This document shows positions 26,893 to 35,975 of a stretch of 64,000 nt of DNA, in pieces. Position 1 is the first letter of the stretch; each line of letters begins with the position of its first letter. This stretch comes from Rhodocyclales bacterium (GTDB lineage: Bacteria; Pseudomonadota; Gammaproteobacteria; Burkholderiales; Rhodocyclaceae), in NCBI GenBank assembly GCA_026399475.1, contig JAPLQY010000086.1, positions 1 to 64,000 of the forward strand, written 5' to 3'. The notes under the pieces are model-generated. The model did not search any database, was not told the origin of the DNA, and was given only the letters and a program-made list of their open reading frames with translations. The position numbers and the translations under genes are program-made.

Positions 26893-28431
26893 ATGCCTGT
26901 CGACATCCAGTCGCACTCCCTTTGTCTCGGCATCGTCGGCACCGGTGCCATGGGTCGCGGCATTGCCCAGATCGCGGCACAGGCCGGCATCCGTGTGCTG
27001 CTGTTCGACGCCCTGCACGGCGCGGCGGTCGGCGCGCGCGAAACCGTGGTGGGCACACTGGGCAAGCTGGCGGAAAAAGGCAAGATCACGGCTGACGCGC
27101 TGGCCGCTGCGTCGGCCAAGCTGGAAGTCGTACAACGGCTCGATGAACTGGCTTCCGCCCAGGTCATCGTCGAGGCCATCGTCGAAAATCTCGATGTCAA
27201 GAAAGCTTTGTTTCAGCAACTGGAGGACATCATCGCCGCCGATTGCATCCTCGCCACCAATACCTCGTCGCTGTCGGTGACATCGATTGCCGCGGCCTGC
27301 AAGCGACCAGAGCGTGTCGGCGGTTTTCACTTCTTCAACCCCGTGCCGCTGATGAAAATCGTCGAGGTGATCGATAGCCTGCTTACCGCGCCCTGGGTCT
27401 CGGAAGCACTGCTGGCCCTGGGACGGCGCATGGGCCACACGGCAGTGCGGGCCAAGGATACGCCGGGCTTCATCGTCAATCATGCCGGTCGCGGTTTTGT
27501 TACCGAAGCCTTGCGCATCCTCGGCGAAGGCATTACCGATTTTTGGGAGATCGACCGCATCATGCGCGAGGCCGCCGGTTTTCGCATGGGGCCCTTCGAG
27601 CTGCTCGATCTCACCGGCCTCGATGTTTCGCAGCCGGTGATGGAGTCCATTTACAACCAGTACTACCAGGAGCCGCGCTATCGACCGTCCGCACTTGCGG
27701 CGCTGCGACTGGTCGGCGGAATGCTGGGGCGCAAGACCGGACGAGGCTTTTACGCCTACAGCAATGGCGCGGCCGCGCCGATGCCCGTAGCCGCCGTGCC
27801 AGGCGCCAGGGCTGCCAGCGTCTGGGTCAGCCAGACCCATCCGGAATGGGCCGATGTCCTGCGCGAGATGGCCGCCGCCACCGGCATCGGGGTCGAAACC
27901 GACTACACGCCCAGCGACGAGGCCCTGTGCATCGTCACCCCGCTGGGCGCCGACGCCACCACATCCTGCGTAGAGCAGGGCCTGGACCCCAAACGCACCG
28001 TTGCCATCGACTGCATGTTCGGACTCGCCGCCGGGAAACCGGCACGGCGCACCCTGATGACAACGCCGCTGACGACCGCCGCGATGCGCGATGCAGCCCA
28101 TGCCCTGTTTGCCGCCGACGGCTCTCCGGTCAGCGTGGTTGGCGACAGCGCGGGCTTCATCGCCCAGCGCATCGTCGCCTGCATCGTCAACATCGGCTGC
28201 GACATCGCCCAGCAACGCGTCGCCAGTCCGGCCGACATCGACCGCGCGGTGACCCTGGGTCTGGGCTACCCCAAGGGCCCGCTGGCTTTCGGCGATGCGC
28301 TCGGCGCCAGGAACGTGCTGCAAATTCTCGAAGCCATGCAGGATTTCTACGGCGACCCGCGCTACCGTCCCAGCCCGTGGCTCAAGCGCCGCGCCCTGCT
28401 CGGTGTCTCGCTGCTCACCGAAGAAGCATGA
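26893..28431 (+). CDS. 3-hydroxyacyl-CoA dehydrogenase, two-domain (PaaH type)
   Basis: 512 residues. N-terminal NAD domain GIVGTGAMGRGIAQIAAQAG, the catalytic His in GGFHFFNPVPLMKIVEV, then two copies of the C-terminal 3HCDH helical domain (RDTPGF-like motifs at about residue 195, KDTPGFIVN, and near 418, DSAGFIAQRI). It oxidises (S)-3-hydroxyacyl-CoA to 3-oxoacyl-CoA in beta-oxidation or phenylacetate-type pathways. GAGGAG sits 5 bases ahead of the ATG. The next gene overlaps by ATGA and encodes a thioesterase, so the two work on CoA esters together. Confidence 0.93.
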   Translation: MPVDIQSHSLCLGIVGTGAMGRGIAQIAAQAGIRVLLFDALHGAAVGARETVVGTLGKLAEKGKITADALAAASAKLEVVQRLDELASAQVIVEAIVENLDVKKALFQQLEDIIAADCILATNTSSLSVTSIAAACKRPERVGGFHFFNPVPLMKIVEVIDSLLTAPWVSEALLALGRRMGHTAVRAKDTPGFIVNHAGRGFVTEALRILGEGITDFWEIDRIMREAAGFRMGPFELLDLTGLDVSQPVMESIYNQYYQEPRYRPSALAALRLVGGMLGRKTGRGFYAYSNGAAAPMPVAAVPGARAASVWVSQTHPEWADVLREMAAATGIGVETDYTPSDEALCIVTPLGADATTSCVEQGLDPKRTVAIDCMFGLAAGKPARRTLMTTPLTTAAMRDAAHALFAADGSPVSVVGDSAGFIAQRIVACIVNIGCDIAQQRVASPADIDRAVTLGLGYPKGPLAFGDALGARNVLQILEAMQDFYGDPRYRPSPWLKRRALLGVSLLTEEA

Positions 28432-28874
28432 CCAGGCCTGCCGAACTCGCTACCTTCCGCCTGCGCCATACCCTGCGCGTGCGCTGGGCAGAAGTCGATC
28501 CGCAGAACATCGTGTTCAACGGCCACTACCTGACATACTTCGACATCGGCATCACCGAATACTGGCGCGCCATCGGCCTGCCCTACCCGGAAGGCCTTGC
28601 CGGCACTGGTGGCGACCTGTTCGCCGTGAGAAGTGTCATCAACTACCACGCCTCGGCGCACTTTGATGAATTCCTCGAAATTGCAGTGCGTGCGGCAAAG
28701 CTGGGCAATTCCAGCATGACATTTGAAATGGCCATCTTTCGCGATGGCGAACGCCTGATCAGCGGCGAGATGGTCTATGTCAACGCCGATCCGCAAACCA
28801 GAACATCGCGTCCCCTGCCGGAAAAGCTGCGCAAGGCGATCGAGGACTACGAGACGGGCAGCACTCTCGTGTGA
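28428..28874 (+). CDS. Acyl-CoA thioesterase, 4HBT/hot-dog family
   Basis: 148 residues. The YbgC/4HBT signature is clear: VRWAEVDPQNIVFNGHYLTYFDIG, with the catalytic Asp in AEVDPQ. It hydrolyses acyl-CoA or 4-hydroxybenzoyl-CoA-like thioesters. The start overlaps the dehydrogenase stop as ATGA, so it is translationally coupled to it. Substrate is not determinable here. Confidence 0.9.
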   Translation: MTRPAELATFRLRHTLRVRWAEVDPQNIVFNGHYLTYFDIGITEYWRAIGLPYPEGLAGTGGDLFAVRSVINYHASAHFDEFLEIAVRAAKLGNSSMTFEMAIFRDGERLISGEMVYVNADPQTRTSRPLPEKLRKAIEDYETGSTLV

Positions 28875-28915
28875 GATGTTAGGCTAGCGAAATCCTTCCC
28901 CGGCGAGCAGCAACC

Positions 28916-30040
28916 ATGAGCAAATACATTGGCATTCTTACCGCCGGCGGCGACAGTCCCGGCCTCAACGCAGCCATCCGCGGAGTCGGCAAGGCGGCAC
29001 TGGGCCATTACGGCATGCACGTCATCGGTTTCCGCGATGGCTTTCGCGGCCTGATGGAAAATCGCACGGCACCGCTCGACGGCGGACAGCTGTCGGGCAT
29101 CCTCACTATTGGCGGCACCATCCTCGGCACCAGTCGCGACAAACCGCACAAGATGCCGGTGGGCGGCAAAATCCTGAACATGCTCGACACCATCGCCGGC
29201 AACTACCATGACAACCGTCTTGATTGCCTGATATGCCTCGGCGGCGGCGGCACGCTGAAGAATGCCCTGCGCCTCAAGCAGATGGGGCTCAACGTCTTGA
29301 CCCTGCCCAAGACCATAGACAACGACGTTGCCGGGACGGACATCACCTTCGGCTTCGATACCGCGCTGGGCATTGCCACCGAGGCCATCGATCGTCTGCA
29401 CAGCACCGCGCACAGCCATCACCGCATCATCGTGGTCGAGATCATGGGCCATCGGGCCGGCTGGCTGGCGCTCGGTGCGGGGATCGCCGGCGGCGCCGAC
29501 GTCATACTGGTTCCGGAGATTCCCTATGATGTCGATAGCGTGGCCGAAGCAATCCGCGCGCGCGCGCGCGGCGGCAAGCCATTCTCCATCGTCGCAGTAG
29601 CTGAAGGCGCCATCTCGAAGCAGGACCTCGCCGCGATCGCCGCAGCCAGGCTAGAGGGAAAGAAGCCAGCGAAGCTCAAGGACGCGCGCAAGCTCGACGA
29701 TCAGGAAGCCGACGCAGCAGAGCTGCTCTATGCCGATCGAACGCTGCGGCTCGCCAAGCGCCTGGAAGCCCTGACCGGCCTGGAAGCGCGCGTGACCATC
29801 CTCGGGCACGTACAGCGCGGCGGTGCACCGTCGGCCGCCGACCGCCTTCTGGCCACGCGCCTCGGCACAGCATGCGCCGATCTGGTTGCCAAAGGTGTTT
29901 GCGGAGTCATGGTTGCCGCCAAGGGCGACGGCACGCGCCCGGTCAAACTCGAAGACGTTGCCGGCAAAGTGAAGACCGTGCCACTCAGTCACCCATGGAT
30001 CGGCAGTGCGCGCCGGGTAGGCACGAACTTCGGCGACTGA
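28916..30040 (+). CDS. 6-phosphofructokinase (ATP- or PPi-dependent)
   Basis: 374 residues. Substrate motifs are [13 protein letters not shown] (residues 11-23), [12 protein letters not shown] with the catalytic Asp135, and [13 protein letters not shown]. The phosphoryl-donor site reads GGGGT (109-113) where E. coli PfkA has GGDGS, and Lys132 precedes TIDND where PfkA has Gly. Lys there is typical of PPi-dependent and of some ATP-dependent long-form enzymes; Gly at the next key place fits ATP. The donor is therefore unclear. It acts in glycolysis, or reversibly if PPi-linked. Confidence 0.92.
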   Translation: MSKYIGILTAGGDSPGLNAAIRGVGKAALGHYGMHVIGFRDGFRGLMENRTAPLDGGQLSGILTIGGTILGTSRDKPHKMPVGGKILNMLDTIAGNYHDNRLDCLICLGGGGTLKNALRLKQMGLNVLTLPKTIDNDVAGTDITFGFDTALGIATEAIDRLHSTAHSHHRIIVVEIMGHRAGWLALGAGIAGGADVILVPEIPYDVDSVAEAIRARARGGKPFSIVAVAEGAISKQDLAAIAAARLEGKKPAKLKDARKLDDQEADAAELLYADRTLRLAKRLEALTGLEARVTILGHVQRGGAPSAADRLLATRLGTACADLVAKGVCGVMVAAKGDGTRPVKLEDVAGKVKTVPLSHPWIGSARRVGTNFGD

Positions 30041-30210
30041 GCGGTATCGACAGGCAACCGGCGGCGGCCAATTGCGATCGGTGAGACTGCTTTCAAATCA
30101 ATATTGATGGGCCGCTCCGCGAAAGCGGAAGTCCGCTCCCGCTGGCCGCGCGAGCGGTCTAGTCCAGGGCCGATGAGCAGACCGGCGACCGAATGCATTT
30201 CCGGGACCCG

Positions 30211-30247
30211 TGCCGCAATTCATCGCCATCCCGCCAGCGCCGACTTC
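30211..30247 (+). repeat. Dispersed intergenic motif, copy 3
   Basis: Contains CCGCCAGCGCCGACTTCCG, 20-35 bases past the rlmB stop. Same orientation as the other copies. Confidence 0.5.
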
Positions 30248-30265
30248 CGTGACGGCGAGGCAGAC

Positions 30266-31003
30266 TCACACGCCCCGCTGCCGCCGCGTCTCGAACAAAC
30301 AGATACCGGCCGAGACCGAAACGTTGAGGCTTTCGACGCTGCCATGCATCGGAATGCGCGCCAGTTCGTCGCAGGTCTCGCGCGTCAGGCGGCGCATGCC
30401 GTCGCCTTCGGCACCGAGCACCCAGGCGCAGGCCCCTTTCTGGTCGATGGCATACAATTCGCGCTCGGCCTCGCCGGCGGCGCCGATGACCCATATGCCG
30501 CGTTCCTGCATCTCGCGCAGGCTGCGTGCCAGATTCGTCACCACGATGTAGGGCACGGTGTCGGCGGCGCCGCTGGCGACCTTTATCACCGTAGCATTGA
30601 GGCCGCAGGCCTTGTCTTTCGGCACCACCACCGCGTGTGCCCCGGCCGCATCCGCCACGCGCAGGCAGGCGCCCACGTTGTGCGGATCGGTCACGCCATC
30701 GAGTACCAGCAGCAAGGCTGGCTCGGTGAGCCCCTCCAGCACGTCGTCCAGCGTCACATGCCTGGCCTGTGCCGCGACCCTCGCCACCACACCCTGATGC
30801 TGCGTGCCGCCGGCCAGGCCATCCAGTCGCTTGGCATCGGACATGATGACGCGCACGCCGCGTGCCTCGGCCAGGCGCAGCAGATCACGCATGCGGCCGT
30901 CCTGGCGCCCCTCGGCGACCGTGATCTCCTTGACGTCGTCGGCGGCGTGACGCAGCTTGGCAGTGATGGCATGAAAGCCGTGTATCAATCGGGTGTCAGT
31001 CAT
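30266..31003 (-). CDS. rlmB: 23S rRNA (guanosine-2251-2'-O)-methyltransferase RlmB
   Basis: 245 residues, SpoU-type knotted methyltransferase. The N-terminal substrate-binding domain starts TRLIHGFHAI. SPOUT motifs follow: LDGVTDPHNVGACLRVADAAG, VLGAEGDGMRRL and the C-terminal ESLNVSVSAGICLFE. AAGGA precedes the ATG by 6 bases. Its start overlaps the MscS-family gene stop by 8 bases. Confidence 0.95.
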   Translation of the reverse strand: MTDTRLIHGFHAITAKLRHAADDVKEITVAEGRQDGRMRDLLRLAEARGVRVIMSDAKRLDGLAGGTQHQGVVARVAAQARHVTLDDVLEGLTEPALLLVLDGVTDPHNVGACLRVADAAGAHAVVVPKDKACGLNATVIKVASGAADTVPYIVVTNLARSLREMQERGIWVIGAAGEAERELYAIDQKGACAWVLGAEGDGMRRLTRETCDELARIPMHGSVESLNVSVSAGICLFETRRQRGV

Positions 31004-32270
31004 TGCCGGATCCTTGGAGAATTCGAACTTCACGCTGCGGAAATGGAATCGCGATGCCGGCCTGTTTGAAATTGCGCCAGATCGCCAGGTTGATGTCGGA
31101 ACGCAGGCTGCCCACGCCTTTCTCCGGATCGGCAAGCCAGAAGCCGAGCTCGAGATTGATGCCGGAATCGGCGAAGTTCATGAGCAATACTATCGGCGCC
31201 GGATCGGTCAGGACACGCTCCTGCGCCCTTGCCGCTGCCACCATTATGGCCATGGCGCGTTCGAGATCGCTGTCATAGCTGACCTGCACCGGCAGCGCGA
31301 TGCGCACATGCGGGTCGCTGTAGGACTCGTTCTGCACCACCGAGCCGACCAGCAGTTCGTTGGGCACCAGCGCTTCGACGCCGCTCAGGTTCTTCAGCAC
31401 GGTATAGCGCGTGGTAATGCGCGTCACTTCGCCGCGGTCGTTGCCGACCGAAATGATGTTGCCGATGCGGATCGAATTGTCGAGCAGAAGGATGAAGCCC
31501 GAGACATAGTTGCTGGCGATTTTCTGCAGGCCGAAACCGAGGCCGACGCCGAGCGCACCGCCGAATACCGACAGCGTGGTGAGATCGATGCCGACCATGG
31601 GCAAACCGATCAGCACCGCCAGCAGAATCAGCAGGGCCCTGGACAGCCTTGCCAGCACCACACGCAGATTGTTGTCGAGGCCGACCGCCGCATTCAGCCG
31701 CACCTCGATCGCACTGGACAGCCACAGCGCGAGCAGAACGGTTACCAATACCGCGGCGGCGCCCTGCAGCATATTCCATAGGGTCAGCTTCTGTTTGCCG
31801 GCATTGAAGGCCACCGATTCGAGTACAGCGATTACATCGGGCAGCAGGCCGGTGATGTGCAGGGCGACGATGGCCCAGACGAGCAGCGCAAAGACGCGCT
31901 CGAACTGGGCCAGCCAGGTGGCGCCGGCGAAGCTGACGCGCAAGACATAGAACACCACGCGAATTACCGCCAGCGAGGACAGCAGCGGCAGAACCAGCGA
32001 GAAGAGGCCAACGTGAATCCACTGCTGCGCCAGAGGGCGCGCCAGCAGCAGCAGGATCAGCGCCAGCAGCGGGAAGGCAATGCGCTTCAGCCCGCCGTGG
32101 CCGAGTTCCCAGGCCCGACCGGCGCCGACCTGCCGGCCGCGCACCATGCGCTCGCCCAGCTTGGCCAGCAGCAGGCAGGCTGCCAGGGCAAGCAGCTGCC
32201 AGACCAGGTCCGGTTCGCGCAGGTCGGCCAGAACTCCGCGCCACAGGCTGGCCAGCTCGTTTTGCATCAT
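30996..32270 (-). CDS. Mechanosensitive channel, MscS family
   Basis: 424 residues. Several N-terminal membrane helices, then the pore helix and beta domain typical of MscS (GGALGVGLGFGLQKIASNYVSGFILLLD, with the conserved GLGFG). It is longer than E. coli MscS (286), like the YnaI/YbdG size class. It opens under membrane tension to release solutes on osmotic downshock. The likely start is one of two adjacent ATGs. Confidence 0.9.
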   Translation of the reverse strand: MMQNELASLWRGVLADLREPDLVWQLLALAACLLLAKLGERMVRGRQVGAGRAWELGHGGLKRIAFPLLALILLLLARPLAQQWIHVGLFSLVLPLLSSLAVIRVVFYVLRVSFAGATWLAQFERVFALLVWAIVALHITGLLPDVIAVLESVAFNAGKQKLTLWNMLQGAAAVLVTVLLALWLSSAIEVRLNAAVGLDNNLRVVLARLSRALLILLAVLIGLPMVGIDLTTLSVFGGALGVGLGFGLQKIASNYVSGFILLLDNSIRIGNIISVGNDRGEVTRITTRYTVLKNLSGVEALVPNELLVGSVVQNESYSDPHVRIALPVQVSYDSDLERAMAIMVAAARAQERVLTDPAPIVLLMNFADSGINLELGFWLADPEKGVGSLRSDINLAIWRNFKQAGIAIPFPQREVRILQGSGND

Positions 32271-32351
32271 GTCAATTCGCTCCGCTCATCTTTTCGGCCG
32301 GGGACCGAGAATGCCACAGGAGACAGGCACCCTTTGTCATCGAGCTGATCT

Positions 32352-32684
32352 TCATGACTCGAAAAGCTCGGCGTGGGTGCCGGCGCGCACAAAGCTCAGC
32401 ATCTCGTTGTTGCCACTGCCCTGAAGCTGATAGATCAGCAAAAAATCGCCGCCGATGTGGCACTCCCGATGGTCGGCCCATTCGCCTTTCAGTGCATGGT
32501 CAAGCCACTCCGGCCCCAACGGGTTATCGTTCGCAATCAGCAGCAACATGGCCTCCTTGAGGCGCTTCATGTCGTAGCGCCCGGACTCGCTCAATCGCGC
32601 CCAGTCCTTGGCAAACCTTTTCGTATGATCGGAGGCTCGCGGCAACGCCGACCGCTTACTGCTTGCTGCCTTTTTTAAGGTCAT
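32352..32684 (-). CDS. YafQ-family toxin, mRNA interferase
   Basis: 110 residues, RelE/ParE superfamily. The C-terminal block follows YafQ closely: LKGEWADHRECHIGGDFLLIYQL then VRAGTHAELF, keeping the His, His/Asp and terminal His used for mRNA cleavage on the ribosome. The ATG at 32684 overlaps the antitoxin 3' end by 29 bases, the usual antitoxin-first order. A functional toxin is expected. Confidence 0.85.
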   Translation of the reverse strand: MTLKKAASSKRSALPRASDHTKRFAKDWARLSESGRYDMKRLKEAMLLLIANDNPLGPEWLDHALKGEWADHRECHIGGDFLLIYQLQGSGNNEMLSFVRAGTHAELFES

Positions 32685-32859
32685 CGAACAGTTCTCTGGC
32701 GGAAGCGAACCGCGCACGGTGGGCGCGAAGGATGGCACGGGATTCCTCCATCGCCGCCCGCGTTTCGGCATTTGGAACTTTGAGTTCAAGCGGCATGGCC
32801 TGATCGGCCACCACGCGCTTGAGGAAAATCCTTACCGCATCCGAAACCGACAAACCCAT
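32656..32859 (-). CDS. RelB/DinJ-family antitoxin, short N-terminus
   Basis: 67 residues from the only good start codon, ATG 32859. The text MGLSVSDAVRIFLKRVVADQAMPLELKVPN is the middle of a RelB/DinJ ribbon-helix-helix protein. Family members normally have about 20 more residues before it, including the DNA-binding strand. Upstream codons are open back to a TGA near 32930 but do not resemble that strand and offer no standard start. DNA binding may be lost, or a rare start codon is used. Confidence 0.75.
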   Translation of the reverse strand: MGLSVSDAVRIFLKRVVADQAMPLELKVPNAETRAAMEESRAILRAHRARFASARELFDDLKKGSKQ

Positions 32860-32925
32860 CGCCGCCAGCGGGTGATCGTTGCTATCGCCGTATCGCCATC
32901 GCCGACATTCAACGACTATGCGAAA

Positions 32926-33492
32926 TCAATTTGACCCTAGCCCCTTTGATTCCTTTGATTCGCTCATTTTTTCGGCCTCGTCCCGATGGCGCCGCCAGTT
33001 ATCCAGATAGCGCCGGGCAAGCGCCGGGTTGCCGCGCAGGATCAGCAGGTTTTCGGCATTGCGCGCCTGTGCCGACCAGGTGAAATTGTAGCTGCCGGTG
33101 ATGACCACAGCCTTTTCGCCGGGAACATCGATCAGGAGCACCTTGTTGTGCGCAACGGCATAACGGGTTTCCAGCCAGACCGGGATGCCTTCGGCGGCGA
33201 GCTTCGGAATCAGCGAATTGTCGCCCTTGTTGACCATCTCGCGATCGGCCAGCACTTCGACCGCCACGCCGCGCGTCTGGGCGTCCTGCAGAGCCTTGGC
33301 AATTGACCGGCTGGTGAGCAGGTAGGCCTGGACGTGAATGCTCTTCTTCGCTTCGCCCAGCGCACTCACAATGGCGCCTTCGGCATCGTCCCAAGGTGTG
33401 AACAGCACCTCGACCGTGCCCGTCGCCGGCAGCGGCGAAGCACCGACGCCGACCGTCAGGCAAAGCAGCAGCGCCGCAAGCAGTTTTTTCAT
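32926..33492 (-). CDS. Exported phospholipase D-like nuclease
   Basis: 188 residues with a signal peptide (MKKLLAALLLCLTVGVGA). It has one HKD motif, HNKVLLID, followed by VVITGSYNFTWSA, matching the Nuc/small PLD-endonuclease group that acts as a dimer. Expected in the periplasm, cleaving nucleic acid or phosphodiesters. It overlaps the upstream methyltransferase gene by 4 bases. Confidence 0.88.
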   Translation of the reverse strand: MKKLLAALLLCLTVGVGASPLPATGTVEVLFTPWDDAEGAIVSALGEAKKSIHVQAYLLTSRSIAKALQDAQTRGVAVEVLADREMVNKGDNSLIPKLAAEGIPVWLETRYAVAHNKVLLIDVPGEKAVVITGSYNFTWSAQARNAENLLILRGNPALARRYLDNWRRHRDEAEKMSESKESKGLGSN

Positions 33493-34976
33493 TTTGTCCG
33501 TTCCAGAACGGCAGCATAGAAAGCATCGGTAGCGTGCTTCTGCGGCGACAGGCGCATGTCCTCGCCGCAGTCGATGACGATGCCCTGCGCAGCCAGCACC
33601 TCACGCGCCGACAGGCGATGAAACTCGGCATGATCGGCGAGAAAGGCGTCCACGATGGCTTCGTTCTCTTCGGCGAGGATGCTGCAGGTGGCATACACCA
33701 GGCGGCCGCCGGGCCTCAGCAGTTTCGCGGCGGCGGCGAGAATCGCCGCCTGCTTGACGGTCAGTTCATCCACGCTCTGCGGCGACTGCCGCCACTTGAG
33801 GTCGGGATTGCGGCGCAAGGTGCCCAGCCCCGAGCAGGGCGCATCGACCAGCACGCGATCCACCTTGCCTTGAAGCCGTTTTACCCGCGTGTCATTCTCG
33901 CCGGACAGACAGGCCGGATGCACGTTCGACAGACCCGCCCGCGCCGCACGCGGCTTGAGCTTGGCCAGCCGCTTGTCGGAAACGTCAAAGGCATACAGGC
34001 GTCCGGTGGAACGCATCAGCGCACCCAGGATCAGCGTCTTGCCGCCGGCGCCGGCGCAGAAATCCACCACCATCTCGCTGCGCTTGGGCGCCAGCAGGAA
34101 GCCCAGCAGCTGCGAGCCTTCGTCCTGCACTTCGATGCTGCCGTCGAGGTAGGCCGGATGCTTCTGCAGGTAGGGCTTGGTCTTCAGGCGCAGCCCCAGC
34201 GGCGAATACGGACAGGGCGTGGCGACAATGCCGTCGGCCGCGAGCCGCTGGATCACGCCATCGCGCTCGGCCTTCAGCGTATTCACTCGCAGATCGAGCG
34301 GCGCCGGTGTGTTCAGCGCACGTGCCAGGGCCAGCAGTTCTTCCGGCGGCATGCGTGGCGCCAGGCGTTCGACCAGCCAGTCGGGAAAATCCAGTTGCTC
34401 GGCCAGGGTCAGTTCGGGTTCCGGCTGGCGCCGGATGTCGGCCAGCCATTCGGCTTCGCCGGGCAGCAGAGCGCCTTCCAGCTGGCGCTGCGACATGCCG
34501 CGCACGCGCGATAGCGACAGCAGGACCAATTCACGCGGGGAGATGCGACGCGGCCCGGCAGGCTTCGGGCCCCGTTTTGGCGTCGAGCCGGGCGCCAGAA
34601 ACGCCGGTTCGAGATTCGGTCCGCACGCGGCAAGGCGCTCCAGCAGGCGCTTTCTGCGCAACACGGCATAGGCCGTTTCGGCGATGAAGGCGCGGTCCTT
34701 CGCGCCGCTCTTGCGCGCCCGAAAAAAGGCCGACAGAGCCGCGTCGGCTGGCAGGACGAAGGTCAGCAGTTGTGCAGTAGCCGCAACCGCGGCATTCAGC
34801 AGATCGGCGGCCAGGCCCTCGGCTGCCGGGACTTCGCCGGCACCATGCCCTGCATTTTTTCCCGGGCTTTCGGGGCGGCGCTGTCCACCGCCCGCACCGC
34901 GCGGCTTGCCGGGTTTCCTGTCGTCGTTCGTGCTGCCGCTTCTGTTCTTGAAAGGCGGCTTTGAGGGGGTTGTCAT
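33489..34976 (-). CDS. RsmB/NOP-family rRNA cytosine methyltransferase
   Basis: 495 residues. The SAM-binding motif VVDFCAGAGGKTLILGALM and the two catalytic Cys in DAPCSGLGTLRRNPDLKW and YATCSILAEEN define an m5C methyltransferase. The N-terminal 70 residues are a low-complexity Gly/Lys/Arg/Pro extension. Long compared with RsmB (about 430). Overlaps both neighbours by 4 bases (ATGA). Confidence 0.92.
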   Translation of the reverse strand: MTTPSKPPFKNRSGSTNDDRKPGKPRGAGGGQRRPESPGKNAGHGAGEVPAAEGLAADLLNAAVAATAQLLTFVLPADAALSAFFRARKSGAKDRAFIAETAYAVLRRKRLLERLAACGPNLEPAFLAPGSTPKRGPKPAGPRRISPRELVLLSLSRVRGMSQRQLEGALLPGEAEWLADIRRQPEPELTLAEQLDFPDWLVERLAPRMPPEELLALARALNTPAPLDLRVNTLKAERDGVIQRLAADGIVATPCPYSPLGLRLKTKPYLQKHPAYLDGSIEVQDEGSQLLGFLLAPKRSEMVVDFCAGAGGKTLILGALMRSTGRLYAFDVSDKRLAKLKPRAARAGLSNVHPACLSGENDTRVKRLQGKVDRVLVDAPCSGLGTLRRNPDLKWRQSPQSVDELTVKQAAILAAAAKLLRPGGRLVYATCSILAEENEAIVDAFLADHAEFHRLSAREVLAAQGIVIDCGEDMRLSPQKHATDAFYAAVLERTK

Positions 34977-35962
34977 GGGGTCTCCCGGATGTCGATGTCT
35001 TCCGCGAGCTGATCGAAGATTTCGCCCTTGCGGTCTGTGAAACGAATTTTCAGCGGCAGGCCACGCATGTCAGGCGCAATCCACAAATCAATGCTGTCGT
35101 TGCCGCTGCGGATCCTGAAGTGCGTTGCCCGGCGTTCGCCTGCCGGCAGAGCCACAGCTTCCTCGCCGACAACTTCGATGCGAAAGCTTTCAAGCTTGCG
35201 CCCGGTGGCGATGGGTACGTCCAGAACACCGCTCTTCGGTGCCAGCAGCACCAACTGGTAATACATCGAGAGCATGTCCTGCGTGCCGGCGGCAACACTT
35301 TCCTCGCGTCCGGCATAGGCCACCACCCCGCGTGTCCAGTCAAAGCTCGCGGTATCCAGACCACCGACGCGCTCATGGCGAAACTCGTGCGGCTTCAGGC
35401 CCTCGGTCGTCACCTCGCCCTGGCTGCTCTGCACCACCCGCGCCGGCTTGAAGATCGCGGCAAGCCCGGTGGTCTCGGCCACGCTTTGCAGTCTGTAGGT
35501 GAGTCCGTCGTGCTCCCACGTATGCAAGTTCTGACCGACCACAAAACCTCCTTCGCCGCGCGTAATCACGTAGCGCACACGCCCTTTCACCGGTAGCGGG
35601 ATGCGAACGGGCACCGGCGCAGGAGTCATGCCTCCGGCAGGACCGGCGGCGATATCCCCTGCGGACGGCGCCGGCGGCGTCTCGACCGGCGCCGCGCTCG
35701 GCGCAGGGGGAACCGAAGCCGCAGGCGATGCAACAGCCACCGGAGCGGCATAAACGACAGGCGGCGACCTCGGCTTGTCGGCCCGCTTTGGCGACGGTCG
35801 GGAGACAGGAACCGCTTCCGCACGGGCTACCGGCTTAGCCAACACGGCATCAATTGCCGGCGGAGCATCGGCGTCGTTGACTCCGGGCAGATCCCATCCG
35901 GGTCCCAGCAATGCGGCCACATGGATCAGGGCCGAGGCGACCAGTGCCAGAACAATGGGCAT
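34973..35962 (-). CDS. DUF3108 domain protein with TonB-like Pro-rich stretch
   Basis: 329 residues. An N-terminal membrane helix (MPIVLALVASALIHVAALLG) is followed by about 80 residues rich in Pro/Ala/Val that could span the periplasm, then a DUF3108 beta-rich domain (GRVRYVITRGEGGFVVGQ onward). Probably anchored in the inner membrane facing the periplasm. The domain's role is unknown. ATG 35962 gives the membrane anchor at the N-terminus. Confidence 0.83.
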   Translation of the reverse strand: MPIVLALVASALIHVAALLGPGWDLPGVNDADAPPAIDAVLAKPVARAEAVPVSRPSPKRADKPRSPPVVYAAPVAVASPAASVPPAPSAAPVETPPAPSAGDIAAGPAGGMTPAPVPVRIPLPVKGRVRYVITRGEGGFVVGQNLHTWEHDGLTYRLQSVAETTGLAAIFKPARVVQSSQGEVTTEGLKPHEFRHERVGGLDTASFDWTRGVVAYAGREESVAAGTQDMLSMYYQLVLLAPKSGVLDVPIATGRKLESFRIEVVGEEAVALPAGERRATHFRIRSGNDSIDLWIAPDMRGLPLKIRFTDRKGEIFDQLAEDIDIRETP

Positions 35963-35975
35963 ATCAATCGCGCAC

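Noticed and set aside
27543-28427. Long frame preceding the thioesterase
   Set aside because: Its first two thirds are an out-of-frame shadow of the hydroxyacyl-CoA dehydrogenase; the true thioesterase starts at 28428.
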